In this document: positions 39,101 to 49,640 of the stretch, one piece after another
Layout: every line of letters begins with the position of its first letter
How positions within the stretch are numbered: the stretch's first letter is position 1
Assembly (NCBI GenBank): GCA_030549495.1
Contig: JAUIRK010000957.1
Location: forward strand, 12,501-76,500
Origin: Nectonema munidae
Taxonomy: Eukaryota > Nematomorpha > Nectonematoida > Nectonematidae
Length of the DNA: 64,000 bases
Direction of reading: 5' to 3'
The notes under the pieces: generated by a model
The model's input: the letters and a program-made list of their open reading frames with translations, nothing else
The model's database searches: none
What the model was told of the DNA's origin: nothing
Made by a program: the position numbers and the translations under genes

Positions 39101-42100
39101 TGCCATATGTCCTGATTTTATCTTGGTTTAATGACAAAATCCCAGGAGACCATTTTTCTTTCACTAAACTTATAGTTGTGAAAATGGAGTTTATAGAAAT
39201 TTAACTCCGAAAATGATTGATATAATTATCTCATTTTTAGTATAAAACCTTTTTTACTTTTATAGTATTTTTTATATTAACTATTTTTGTAAAAGATAAA
39301 AAATTGTTTTTTCAAGGTCATTTTTGTCTCGATTTGAAGATGGTACAACTTTAATTAGATATAAAATTTAGCATATCAATTCATTATCCACTTTTGAAGG
39401 AAATGCGGCACATGAATTTACAAGTCAACAATTTCATTCCAAGAGAATTTCAGCATGTTAGTGATTTTGATGATTTTGGTGGGTTGAATTTTATAATAGT
39501 GTAAATATTGATTCTTTTATATTCCAAAAGGTCAATATATGAAATGATCAAATAGCAGAAATTGAACTACTGTTTAGCAAGGATCTTGAGAACATTGGCA
39601 CGCTCGATATCACTGCCAGCTCTAGACAGACACGAGAAATGGGATAGAACTTGGCTGTTCGCAAGGATGCTTCTGGAAACTGAATTGGATTTGGGGAATG
39701 AGGCTTCGAAGAGTTTTTTAACTTGTTCGAAAAAGCCTATTTCATCACAGCGATTCAGAACTAGCGAAAGAAAGAAGTTTTGTTATATCACACGAAAAAT
39801 GGCGAGAGATACCGAAGGTGAGCGAAAGAAACTTCGAAAATTTAATACCGTTGATTAAGTGACACAAAGGACAAAACCTTTACTTGAAAATAGGTTAGCC
39901 CAAAGGCCAAAACCTTGCAGAGTTAACTAAAAAGCTTTTATAATTTATCCTGATTACAAGATCCCTTTCATTGCGGAGAGAAAGTTGTAACAAAATTTAA
40001 GAAAAAAGGTATTTATATTTTTATTCATGTACGTTTAAGAAGTAAAGAACCAGTCAAAATCCTTTATTGCCTAGAGTATTTTGCAAGTGAGAGAAGTCAA
40101 TTGCATGTTTATTTTGTCCGGCATTACAGATTTAGAACGAAGATATCCAAACTGCTCACATTTGGCGAAAGAAAAGGAACAGGTTTAGCTAAAAAAAAAA
40201 GATGTCCAGACTCGCAATTTTTGAAGTGACAATAAAACTTCATTAAAAACTATGCAATATCTTTATAATAAATGTTTTTAATTAAGTTTGCATCGTTTGA
40301 CAAACCTTTGATATTTTCTTTATTAAAAAAAGATTTTATAAAGTTTTTTATAAAAAAATCTGCAATAAGATAAAGTGCTGTGCAAATCACGATAAAACCG
40401 ATTTTTTTCATTCAGACTTTTTAAAATAAAAGATAATTTAAACAGAAATGTAGTAAAAAATGTTATTAATGAAAAGTGACTCTTTCGTAATAAAGGAGCA
40501 AGAATAGGACAACAGCTGTTAGCTGCATTTCCTCTGTTTCCTCTTGTAGTGAAGAAGTTTTTGAGGAAGCAAAGTCTTATAAAATAGTAAAGCGTCTACA
40601 CGACTTGCCCACCAACTTTTTGATGACTCTCCAGCATCACTTCATTTATGTTTAATATAATATACTCATTTAGCAAAATTACTCTTATGCTTTTAAGACG
40701 ATTTTCTGTCTTTTACAAAATAAAATGTCATTGATTTCATAAATCAAAGTTTGGTAGGATTTAAAAAATAGGCATAAATACTATATTACACTTTCAACAG
40801 TCTAAATGAAAACAAAATAAAAAAAGAATTTATTATGCTCAATAAAGATATATTCGCAATTCCTTCATTTTTCGTCCAATTTTATGACTAAACTAAAAAG
40901 TTCAAACTATAAAGTTTCAATTTGTTAAAAAAAATATCTCCTCATCAAAATTCCTTTGAGCCATCTCAAAATTCAAGCATCAGAAATGGTACTTCCTAAC
41001 ACCCATATCTCAAGGTAAAATTTATTTCCTGCAAAAATAAGGAGCTCCATCCTAGATATTAGATTTAGACTATAATTAAGAACGAAGGAAGAAATAATGG
41101 ACGACACTGTGTTGTTCATATTCCTTATTTATTTTTTAATTATTTTCCTTTCTTCAGACATGTTCTCACCACGATGAACATTTGCGGAGTGAAAAAGTTA
41201 GGGTGAGATGATCAGTTAATAGGAAAGAAATTTAAAATAGGGGGATCGCCATTTGCTTGTTTTCAACAATTTTATCACTTGTGCAAAAGTACTTCCTTCA
41301 TATAGCCAAGAAAGTCTCTAAGCACTTAAGTCTCTAGATAAATTTGATCGCAAAGGGTTTTTCTCTTAAGGGCGATTTGTTCTGTCACCAGTTACAACTT
41401 ATTCTCCTAAACAAAAAAATAAGAGTAATGTTCAAAAAACACTAAGTTTGTGAAATAGATGAACATGTTGCGCAAAAATGTTTTTAAACAATAGATAAAA
41501 CGCGCGTAGTTAGAGATTGCTAATTAGTAAGTTAACTTTGAATTAGTTAGAAAAATACTTTATGAGTATTCGACTAAAATAATTCTATTTTTTTTTCAAA
41601 TTTTAAGGCAAAATGTCCATGCGGAGAATTGGTCTAGCGCATATCGCAAAACTTTAATTTTTTCACGGACCCCAAAAATTATACACCCCGGCGCAAACTC
41701 TCTACTGACAAAACGATTGTGTGGTTAATTTGAATATATTTAAATATTCTGGGAAGAATATTAGTAGGAACAAATGTGAATAAAGATAATATCAAGCTGA
41801 AAGATGTCTCATATAAAAAGAAGGCTAAATCAATTGATTGATTGATTGATTCGCTTACCTTCTCCATGATCGCTACAACTGAAAAGGATTGATAAGGAAG
41901 AGATCAGTTGGTGGTGGGGGAGATTGAAGCGTTGCTTGGCACAACCAGACAAAATGAACATCAGGAATGGAAGCAAGTCTTCGTCTTGAATGCAAAAAAG
42001 TTATATGCAAATTTTCTTTTTTTAATGGAAAATAAAATCATTTTGATTAATAAATTGATATTTCACAGCTGTCCAAGATTCTACGATATTATAAAAGGAG

Positions 42101-45100
42101 GAAAGCTGAGAAAAAGTTGGAACAAGAAACTTTTATTGATAGGTACTGTTCTTAATAATGTTGAGGTGTGAATGAACAATATTTTTGGGAATTTAAGATG
42201 AAATATAAAATTTCTTGTAAATTAAGATGGTCCATAAGAGATTTATTTGTGGGACGCCTTGAGAAAAAGTCTGGAAAAGAAACGGTTTTACATTTGTGTT
42301 ACTTGTTATATTTGCTTAAAAAATTAAATGTATATTTTTTAAGTCAAAAATAAAGTTTTGCTTCAGTATTAAAATGGATGGTTTGTTAAATTTTATATTC
42401 GGGTCCTATACAGCCCAGTCACTTTTCTTCTATGTTTTTTAAGTACAAAAAAGAAGCTTTCTTAGTTTAACGGCTTTGCTGGCGTAAGAAGTATCCAGAA
42501 ATTTCTCATCAAAAACTCATTCAATAGTGAAACAAGAATATGGCAATGGATTTAGGTAAAAAATTATATCAATATTTTTATCGAATAGATGAACAAGAGA
42601 GGGTTTGGAAGAGCAGTCGTGTGTTTTGTTATGGAAAACTTCGTTGATTCTATCGCAGTTTGACTCTACGTGGTTTTATCGACTTTCGTAATGAATTCAT
42701 AAGTACATTCGACTACGATTTAACGCAAAGCGCGAACTTAACCGATTAACAACCAGAATAATCAGAGGATATGCATTGCAAAACAGAATTGTATAAAGGC
42801 TTTGTACACGGCGCTTTTATTATAAGTAGAAAATAGTACACTCACTTTATTAGCCTAAGCTCAGACTCATTAAAAGGCTCTTCTGTCCTAAATGTTATGA
42901 CACATCTTCAGGCCAGGCTTTTGTGTAGGATAAAAAGTACTTGAAATTGAAATTCGATTGAAGATTATGAAAATTTCAGATGAAGAGGCCTAAATTCCTT
43001 CTGTTTGTTGGTCAAACGAAGCCAATGGTTCATAATCTTATCATCCCGACACCCTTCATTTGTAAGCAAAGAAAGTGAAATCACTCTACTACTGTATTTA
43101 TAAAATTATTTTATTAAAGACTTCTACTTCTGAGAAGGATACCCCAAGGGTTTCTTTTGCCAAGACTGACCGATAAAAAAAAGTGAAAAATAAAAAATTG
43201 ATATAATCACTCTATCTTTTATAAAAAAATTTACGAACTCTTTGACGTAGCACAAAATAAATTTTAAATATCAAGGAACCGTTTTGCAGTTCACGCGACA
43301 TGAAGGGCAAAGTATCGACCACTTTGGGAAAGACTGGACACTCTAGGAAAAGATGACCGGTATGAATATCGGTTATGGAATTTTGTCAAAAGCAAGGAAG
43401 GAGAGAACCTCGGCGTGGAGAATCAAAGCTGAGAAGAAAGTTTTTCAGGATCTTGAGCTTCTTTGACACAACGGCTTCATCGCAGATCGCATAGCACAAC
43501 TTTCGAAAACAACGAAACAAATGCACGTCATCGCTTCCCTTCACGCCTTTGTCCTCATGCTCTTGTTTCTCCAACTCTAAAAATGAAGGCAATTGAAATA
43601 AAAGAGCAGTTATGCTAAACAACAATTTTTCGAGATTTAAGTATTTCAGAGGATGTCAATATGTATGCAGTATGTACGCCTAGCTGTCTCTTGTGTCAGA
43701 CGTCTATTAATACAAATAAATAGGAACGTTTGTGTCAAGAATGTCAAAAAATGAATATGTATTGTATGTATGTAGGAATTCGTTGACACTAAACCTAACC
43801 TCAACCCTAACTCTAACACTAATGCCAATTCTACATAATCTTAACAATAGGTTTTCAAAATTTACACATTAAATTGGTTGAGCACTTGTCAATCAACTAT
43901 TTTGCAAATTGAGGAAGTGAATTGTCAAAATGAGAGGTAGCGTAGAATTCAGGTGAGGAAGTGAATCTGAAAAGCCGATACTTAAGACAACAACCCAAAA
44001 CAGAAGTAAAAGTAAAGTAGGAACCAATTCCACTTGCAGGGTGCGCTTTAAAGAACATAAGCATACTGAATGGAAAGTTACTTAAAAGATTACGTCGATT
44101 TATACAGAATTGCCGTCAAAATTATTTAATAGGCTAAGAGACTAACTACCAGATATAAAAATCTGGCGGGAGGCCCACATGGAAACACAAGGAATTCCTA
44201 TCTTATTAACTCCAACAAAGGCGAATCCTATTTTCTGAGAACTGATTAACCCAGTGGAGATGATGTCTATCTAGATTCTAGACTGATCACGGCATTCTAC
44301 GTAAGGAAACCGTTTACCTTATTTAGGAATTTCAATCTAGCTCCCAATCCAAGTAGTTTGACATTAATTTAACCCACCAACCTTCCAGTCCTTTAAGAAT
44401 CCTACAATGGGACGTCAAGTACTCTAACAAAAGTATCAATTTTACCAATAGACCCTCTCGTAGAAGTTACCATATATACAAAGTCAGCACACCATCTACA
44501 AATTCTTTATTTTATCTCTGCCTAAACTATTACCAGTACAAAGCACAGAAAACCAATACATCGAATGATGATATGTCAAGTTCTGTAGGCACAATATAAA
44601 TGTTACATGTGTTTTTCATAATTAAAAATCAATATAAAACAAAGTTATTTGTTGATTTAAAGCACAAGCTAGAGCTCCTATATATATATATAAATCGAGT
44701 TCATCTCCAAAATCATTCTCATTTTTCTCTTCGTCAACAATAGCCAGTAAAGCTAAGGGTGTCATGTCAGCACTACTCCAACCTACGACACCTCCTTTTA
44801 AAACTCCTAAACAAACTGCTGAAAGTGTTTTTCAAGAGTTGATCGACCTTGTTCTCTCATCTTTGAATCTCCGGGTCAGTTAGAGCTCAAGCTAGCTTCG
44901 TTATGCTATGCTAGGATTATGCACATACTGAACTAATCCACTCTTATTCCGTAAGTTCTTGCTTCCTATCGCATAGAGAGGCCGTTTTCTAATGCGTGCC
45001 CTTGGTAAGTCCTAAAGCTCTTTAAGTTTATAGTGAAATCTCATACACTTCATTTTCTCATATTGAACTTCAAATGGTATAGTTGGTTAGTTATTTAGTA

Positions 45101-46852
45101 TATTTTGTATCTAGGGTGCTCATTGGTGTTAATTTGTGTCAATCACCGTTATCCACGCCTTTTCTCCGTGAATCGGTCACAAGTCAAAAAACGATAAAAG
45201 AAATAAGGAACAACTAGACTGAGATCATCACCTTTCTTAGGAAGTGGGCTAGAAGCAGCTTCGTCCCCATTTTTGTTGGGCCTTGGCCTCTTCTTCTTGG
45301 GCGTGTCCTTGCTTGTCTTGCTAGCGTTTTCATTCTCGAGTCGCTTGCTCTTGTACTCATTCAGGCTGTCAATCACGAGTTGGTGGTCTTCGCACTTTAT
45401 CTTCTCTATGCCGAGGATGTCATCGATGCTTCCTATCTTTTTGGTGGATGCTCGCGCACGCAAAAATTGCTTAAAGATACAAGAAACATGATACCTGTGA
45501 AAAAATAGATATCAATTTCGCAAACTACTCTCTCATACATCATTTATACTTCAAGAAAGTTAAGGAATTTACAAAAACATGACAACCATTTAAAAGAATT
45601 AATTAATATTTGAAAGAGGTAAATTGGGATGATACCAAAATTTTGTTAGATCCCGAATTTCGAAAAAGACAAATTCCTATTCTTCTGGATGTGAAATTCA
45701 GACTTAGCTAGCGCATTCAGCATTCATTCAACAGTATGTGCGTTTATCAGAAACAAGTACTACACTTTATGGAGGTTTCAAAATTAAATTTGAAGCAAAA
45801 GATTTTCTATAATTTTATAAAAAATAAAATTTGGATTGGATAAAGAAAGCCAAAAAGATTTTGATCAAGATTCAAATAGGAGTCAAATATTAATTTACCT
45901 TTCAATTAAACACAACTTTATTTAAAACCATGGGGTCGGAAAAACAAAGAAGTCTGCATGCCTCGACATTATACACTATAGCACTAATTGCATGGCCACT
46001 TTTCAAATTCATCAATTTATTCAAAAAAATTCTTAAATATCCCAAAATAACAGATTTTTATTTCCAAGAAAAAAAATTATAAAAACAGAAATTGGAAGTA
46101 AAAATTCAAACGTAATATACAACGTTGGTCAAAATTTAGAGTGATGGTTGAAACGTTTTACATTTCACCTTCCCATCACAGTCATCTTCACGCAACCTTT
46201 CATAGCCGTGGTCGATTTCAAGGAATCGAAAACGCTGGCTACTTTTCTCGAGTAGATTAGGACTTCGATACTTGAAAAAGCATGATTACGATTAAATATT
46301 ATCACATCATTAGTAAATTGCTTTGATAAATAAAAAAATAAGCTTGTCTGTGAAAAAATTGAGAAGCTAAAATTGATCAAAATTAAAAATATAGTCTCAA
46401 CGCTCCAAATACTGAGAAAGATGGAAAACTTCGGTCGAAAAAGAAACAGGCTTCTTCGCTTACATAGTTCTAAAAAGAAAGATTGACTAAATAACTAAAA
46501 ACGCTAGCGAACAATTTAGCGCATTTCATCACACCTTGCAATGCTGGCGTTAACTGGTGGGATAGTGAAGGAGGAAATGAAAATAAAGATTAACAAAGAA
46601 AGGTATGATATCTGTCGCAGATACCGTTCAGGGATGAGGCGATCCACATGAAGCCGGGACGAGGAATGCGGGTGATTGGAGAAAGGGTTCTTACCAAAAT
46701 CTCAAAACGCCGTCATCAGAAGCGTTGAAGGGATTCTTGACGATCTTGCAGATGCGCAAGTCCATCCTGTCGATGCCGTTCTTGCACTCCTTGCATTTCG
46801 CTCTGCTGCTGTTCGAGTACTCGATGTGAAAAGTGTTCACCTCTTCAGCCAT
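36061..46852 (-). CDS. DNA ligase III-like gene: PARP-type zinc finger plus ligase DNA-binding domain; catalytic domain not seen
   Basis: Exons in order on the minus strand: 46852-46695 (ATG and zinc finger), an unfound exon, 45469-45232 (RARASTKKI linker), 43576-43409 and 43342 to about 43270 (first helices of the DNA-binding domain), 41878-41859 (20-nt microexon, tentative), 39760-39571, 38244-38060 and 36122-36061 (stop). The sequence follows DNA ligase III collinearly from the finger to the end of the DNA-binding domain (ANDFVMISRLIKRRL against ANDLKCIIRLIKHDL). In ligase III the finger recognises nicks and the domain encircles DNA, while the ligase core follows. Here no adenylation motif (KYDGER), OB or BRCT exon is visible between 38060 and tankyrase's stop at 35714. 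The phase-1 end of 38060 fits the terminal exon at 36122. The product may be a ligase-less protein of roughly 400 residues, a decayed paralogue, or the effect of an assembly gap. Confidence 0.7.
36123..38059. other. Presumed intron; no ligase catalytic exon seen
   Basis: AT-rich. A plus-strand ORF at 36515-36706 (KFCKAYQKTEMGHIKTYTMN) and, on the minus strand opposite it, an exon-like stretch flanked by TTTCTTTATAG and TTTTG|GTAAGC are unassigned. Neither resembles a ligase motif. Confidence 0.45.
38060..38244 (-). CDS. Ligase III-like exon, end of DNA-binding domain
   Basis: Acceptor GCTTGCTTTAG. The peptide CTANDFVMISRLIKRRLSIG, AFISAMPSFKAASLS and SFLKKLREKMLQ aligns with ligase III CTANDLKCIIRLIKHDLKMN to the LQDVVERVL helix. 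Donor CCAAA|GTCAGT, phase 1. An antisense ORF on the plus strand is a shadow. Confidence 0.9.
38245..39570. other. Intron of the ligase III-like gene
   Basis: AT-rich. An 80-codon plus-strand ORF (38754-38996) is unassigned. No other structure seen. Confidence 0.45.
39571..39760 (-). CDS. Ligase III-like exon, DNA-binding domain
   Basis: Acceptor CTTTCTTTCGCTAG. The peptide CDEIGFFEQVKKLFEASFPK, then SNSVSRSILANSQVLSHFSC, then ERANVLKILAKQ, matches IRVFFEQSKSFPPAAKSLL and the helix that follows. Donor AACA|GTAGTT, phase 2, joining exactly to CTANDFVM. Confidence 0.85.
39761..41858. other. Intron of the ligase III-like gene
   Basis: Mostly AT-rich. At 41150-41200 a plus-strand stretch between TTTCCTTTCTTCAG and GGTGAGATG looks exon-like but is only about 45 bp. 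At 41604-41640 there are AAAATGTCCATGCGGAG words resembling the 3.9-kb array. An (ATTG)n microsatellite lies at 41830-41851. Confidence 0.4.
40550..40655 (+). CDS. Possible terminal exon of an unidentified plus-strand gene
   Basis: A very strong pyrimidine-rich acceptor (TCCTCTGTTTCCTCTTGTAG) is followed by an open frame with coding-like composition: EEVFEEAKSYKIVKRLHDLP, TNFLMTLQHHFIYV and TAA. An AATAAA occurs about 75 bp later. No upstream exon was identified and I do not recognise the peptide. It would lie antisense in an intron of the ligase III-like gene. Confidence 0.3.
41859..41878 (-). CDS. Tentative 20-nt microexon of the ligase III-like gene
   Basis: A long pyrimidine tract and TCCTTTTCAG precede it, and GTAAGC follows. 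In the phase required by the next exon it encodes CSDHGE, and the join reads CSDHGEVLNRCDEIGFFEQ against CNPDDMARDLEQ-GDVSETIRVFFEQ of ligase III. The upstream phase is not yet accounted for. Confidence 0.4.
41879..43269. other. Intron of the ligase III-like gene with exon-like islands
   Basis: On the plus strand 41908-42000 (EIEALLGTTRQNEHQEWKQ) and 42068-42142 (after TATTTCACAG, KILRYYKRRKAEKKLEQE, before AG|GTACTG) look coding, but I cannot assign them. A missing exon of the minus-strand gene could also lie here. Confidence 0.35.
43270..43342 (-). CDS. Ligase III-like exon piece after a 66-bp intron
   Basis: Reads ECPVFPKVVDTLPFMSRELQ and SLIFKI, comparable to LLLPGVIKTVYNLNDKQ and KLFSRIF. 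The acceptor would be TCTTTTCCTAG at 43343. The 3' border is uncertain: candidate donors in the first 70 bp are phase 0 or 1, whereas the microexon at 41.86 kb would need phase 2. Confidence 0.55.
43409..43576 (-). CDS. Ligase III-like exon, start of DNA-binding domain
   Basis: Acceptor CTTCATTTTTAG. The peptide LFRCFRKLCYAICDEAVVSK and KLKILKNFL aligns with the ligase III segment LLREFRKLCAMVADNPSYNT-KTQIIQDFL. The exon is taken to end at CCGAG|GTTCTC, just before an in-frame TGA at 43386-43388. Confidence 0.8.
43690..43860. repeat. Dispersed repeat, copy 1, with telomere-like words
   Basis: Contains TTAATACAAATAAATA, GTGTCA, a block of CTAACCCTAAC-like words (AACCTCAACCCTAACTCTAAC) and TTCTACATAATCTTAAC. 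The same order of words occurs at 55713-55875. Confidence 0.65.
44681..44700 (+). promoter_or_regulatory. Possible TATA box
   Basis: TATATATATATAAAT lies about 75 bp upstream of the small ORF at 44764, with an initiator-like CTCATTTTTC about 30 bp on. It may equally be a simple repeat. Confidence 0.25.
44764..44880 (+). CDS. Small ORF or first exon, 39 codons, unidentified
   Basis: MSALLQPTTPPFKTPKQTAE, SVFQELIDLVLSSLNLR, then either TAG or a donor at CTCCGG|GTCAGT. The composition is GC-richer than the flanks, with an amphipathic helix-like C-terminal half. It lies antisense in the intron between two ligase III-like exons. No family recognised. Confidence 0.35.
45232..45469 (-). CDS. Ligase III-like exon, post-finger helix and linker
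   Basis: Acceptor GTATCTTTAAG. The peptide QFLRARASTKKIGSIDDI aligns with KLERARATTKKIEDLTEL directly after the ligase III finger. A Lys/Pro-rich linker (KDTPKKKRPRPNKNG, SSPLPKK) follows and could act as a nuclear localisation signal. Donor AAAG|GTGATG, phase 1, which joins the next exon as PKKELEKQ. Confidence 0.85.
45470..46694. other. Intron expected to hold the second zinc-finger exon
   Basis: The exon encoding the H-x2-C half of the finger should lie here. I could not find a frame that restores it; the stretch at 46165-46270 is the only coding-like candidate. Confidence 0.4.
46165..46270 (-). other. Possible exon of the ligase III-like gene
   Basis: A minus-strand stretch with coding-like composition, preceded by TGCTTTTTCAAG and followed by GGGAAG|GTGAAA. 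Neither frame (KVASVFDSLKSTTAMKGC or SSQRFRFLEIDHGYERL) restores the expected zinc-finger His-Cys, and the phases do not join. The position is right for the missing second exon, but the fit is poor. Confidence 0.25.
46695..46852 (-). CDS. Ligase III-like first exon, PARP-type zinc finger
   Basis: ATG at 46852 gives MAEEVNTFHIEYSNSSRAKC, then KECKNGIDRMDLRICKIV and KNPFNAS, matching the ligase III finger CKKCKEKIVKGVCRIGKVV-PNPFSES. The first two zinc-ligand Cys are present. The His and last Cys should lie in the next exon. Donor TTTTG|GTAAGA, phase 2. Confidence 0.88.
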
Positions 46853-48602
46853 CCTTCTCTGCAACTATCAAAAGTAATCAGAGGCATATAAATCTAAGAG
46901 AAGCTAAGAGAAGCATTAGAACAAAAATGTGGGTGTGTATTGAAAAATGATAAAAGAGTTTATTTCTAACTTGGAAAAAGCTTTTCCCAGATCCCATGAA
47001 GGAGATGTTATCTCTAAATTCTGGAAAAGCAAAGTAATTTATTTACAATTATAAGTATTGATGCGGTTCATCCTACACAGAAGCAACATCGGATAGACAG
47101 AATTGACGACGTTCTTTTGCTTATAAGAGATGAAAAAGAGCACAAATTGACGACAGATTAAAAATCAAGTCAACATCCTCCATTGGCAAACAAAGCATTT
47201 TAAGCATGGGAGAGGGAATAGTAAAAGTTAGATGCTGAAACTGTTTTTATATTTCCCTATTCGAGTAAATGAATAGAAACAAATGAATGAAAAAAGCTTC
47301 CTTTTAACCATGTCCCCAAAATGGGAGCGCTGGAGGGTCCTAAAAGTCAATTATTAATTGTAGATTAGATTGAATTACATATAAAATATAGTTGTGAAAA
47401 TAACGATATTTTCGCTAATTTTTCGTTATCGTTAGGAACTAAATATTTTTTTACAAAAACGAAGAGTATTTTTGAAGGCTCGTGTTCGTTTTTATTTGGT
47501 TAGTTATCGTTAATTGATTATTATGTCTTGCACTTCATACGCAAATTGAATTTTGAGTTCTTTTATAAAAATAAAAAATGTCATCTTCCACAAATATAAC
47601 GTGATAATATCTCACTATTATAATACAGCGCGATATTATAGGATATTATAATAATCCTATAATTCAATATCCTTCAATACAATACTTTTACTACGTTTAA
47701 GTCAAGTGAGAAAAGAGGGCAAGATATATTTGGAAAAATATTGTGTTGTGCGAGTTAATACTAAAGATAGAGATAAGAAATAATTTTATTATAAATTTGT
47801 TTTAGAACTCTCTTTTTTGATATTTAGGATAGTTTACAAAAGTATGTGCAAGTTATTTTTACTTTACTGTTAATAAAAAAATGTTATAAATAAAAATACT
47901 GTCAATTCTTACAAAGATAAATAAATTATCATTAAAATAACTACGGACACTTTTCAGTTCGAATTTAAATTTCACTACATTGTAGATCTTTGCTAAGAAG
48001 ATATCTTGTTCTACAAGTTTAAAACGAAAGTCTTAAATTTTTGTGGTTGGAGTCCAAAAAATTTAAAAATATTTTAAAGGGTCAACAGTGAAAACGGATT
48101 GAAAAATCCGGCTCTACAGGAACAACAACCAAATTGGATTAGGCAGAAACAAAGCACCCTTTTCCTCCATTTACTTCATTCGATAGATGATGATGGCCTC
48201 CAATGGCAGCTATCTTGTTATCACCACACCAGTGGTGACCGAGCCGACCAGAAGAGATGTGTATATATGTATATGAACAATTCATTTCCTCCAAAGTTAA
48301 TAAAAAGAACCAATGGCCAGGAAAGGAAAATATCTTCAGTTTAACATTTTTTCCAGCGAACTTGTTTGAAATTTTTTTGAAAAAGTTTGAAGAAACACGA
48401 AGAACAACTTTCCTTAATATTTGTTGTTTTTATTTATTAATTACGAAGGAAATGAATTGTGCATTGGGTTTTGCGATGCAGAAAATTTGCTTATCATTGA
48501 TTGTTTTTATCATGAATTTTTTTAATATGTCAGTGGGTAATGTGAGTATATATGGGTATGGGTTTTGTGATCTCATTTTGAGATGAGGATTATAACATCG
48601 AG
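46853..48602. other. Upstream of the ligase III-like gene; no assigned gene
   Basis: The region should hold the promoter, but no clear core element is visible. 47392-47530 has CGTTATCG words like the element at 18 kb. 48105-48260 is unusually GC-rich with open frames on both strands (plus LQEQQPNWIRQKQSTLFLHL; minus HHWCGDNKIAAIGGHHHL) that I cannot assign. Confidence 0.4.
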
Positions 48603-48710
48603 ATGAGGATTGCGGACCACATCTTTCACTCGCCCCCATTGCAAATCTCAAGCACTTTCAAACTCCCTTTCGCGGACATCCAAAAGGACCAATTCACTAT
48701 AGCTTTGGAT
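48603..48710 (+). other. Unassigned coding-like fragment abutting the hAT copy
   Basis: Plus frame MRIADHIFHSPPLQISSTFK then LPFADIQKDQFTIALD, with coding-like composition, running straight into the hAT end CAGGGGCGCA at 48711. It may be an exon remnant or transposon coding sequence. Confidence 0.3.
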
Positions 48711-49474
48711 CAGGGGCGCACATCCTCAAAATTATTGGGGGGGCGAAATTTTTTTGTTGCAATTTTCAAAATTAGTGATCTGGAAATACCACGGGAGACC
48801 AAATATTCAAGCAATCCTTTAAAATAGAGTGTATTCAGCGCATACCTAAAGTCCTAAATTTATAAGACTACTTTATATATTTTTTTTAAAAATTTGGTGA
48901 ATTTAAATACTATACTTCCAGCGAAAATATTTTAATTAAATTTGCAGAATATACACTACTTTAAAAAAATCCAAAATTGTTAGGGGGTGGAATAGGCTTT
49001 TCATTTGAAAGATGAAGTAGTGTACCAGGCACATTAGAAGAATTGATGAAAGGATATTTGATTCATAAGAGAAAACAAATAACTGAAGGTTGGATAGTTT
49101 TATATGAGTGAATGTAGTCTAAAGGCAAAGAGTCTACTAGACACCCTGCGATGTTTATATGAAAAAATGTGATTGATTCAGGGGCAAGGGTATAAAATGA
49201 AGTTATAATTGTGCAAACAAAATAAAATAAAAAATTAAGATCGCATTATTTCATTTTACTCAGCATCATTCAAAAATAGTTTAAAAGCTAAATTGATACA
49301 AGCTACAAAAAGTAAAATAACTTTTAACATTTTGCAATGATTTGCCTTTTATAATAACTTTTAAGGAAAAAAAGTCTATCAGAAAAAGTTATAGAGCTAG
49401 AAAAAAACTAAAAAATTTTAGAGCATAACTTAAGTTTTTTGAAAACTAATTTGACGTATCCCTTACAGCATACT

Positions 49475-49640
49475 CTATGGGTGGCATGGCAGGTTGGTTG
49501 AGATGATGGACATAGCACGGAAGCCTCTGGATTCGATTCCTCATCGATACGAATTTGTTCATAGTTTGACATAAGCGGTACATCAGTGCCTTGTCAATGA
49601 AAATACATCCGCTGCTAATCAACTCAAAATTGAAAAATTT
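49475..49640 (+). mobile_element. tRNA-derived SINE
   Basis: GGCAGGTTGGTTGAGATGAT and TCTGGATTCGATTCCTC give A- and B-box-like motifs. CCTTGTCAATGAAAATACAT matches the tail of the copies at 27.7 and 29.1 kb (TTGTCTCGATGAAAACACCC). A divergent member of the same family. Confidence 0.6.

Larger units (their letters stand above)
43861..45231. other. Intron between ligase III-like exons
   Basis: Apart from the small ORF at 44764, sequence around 43980-44500 is less AT-rich than usual but shows no open frame. It may be eroded transposon sequence. Confidence 0.4.

Noticed and set aside
43386-43388. TGA read as selenocysteine
   Set aside because: Ligase III is not a selenoprotein family, no SECIS-like structure was seen, and a short intron explains the stop better.
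46676-46891. 71-codon plus-strand ORF opposite the zinc-finger exon
   Set aside because: The minus strand carries the conserved zinc finger with a correct start and donor.
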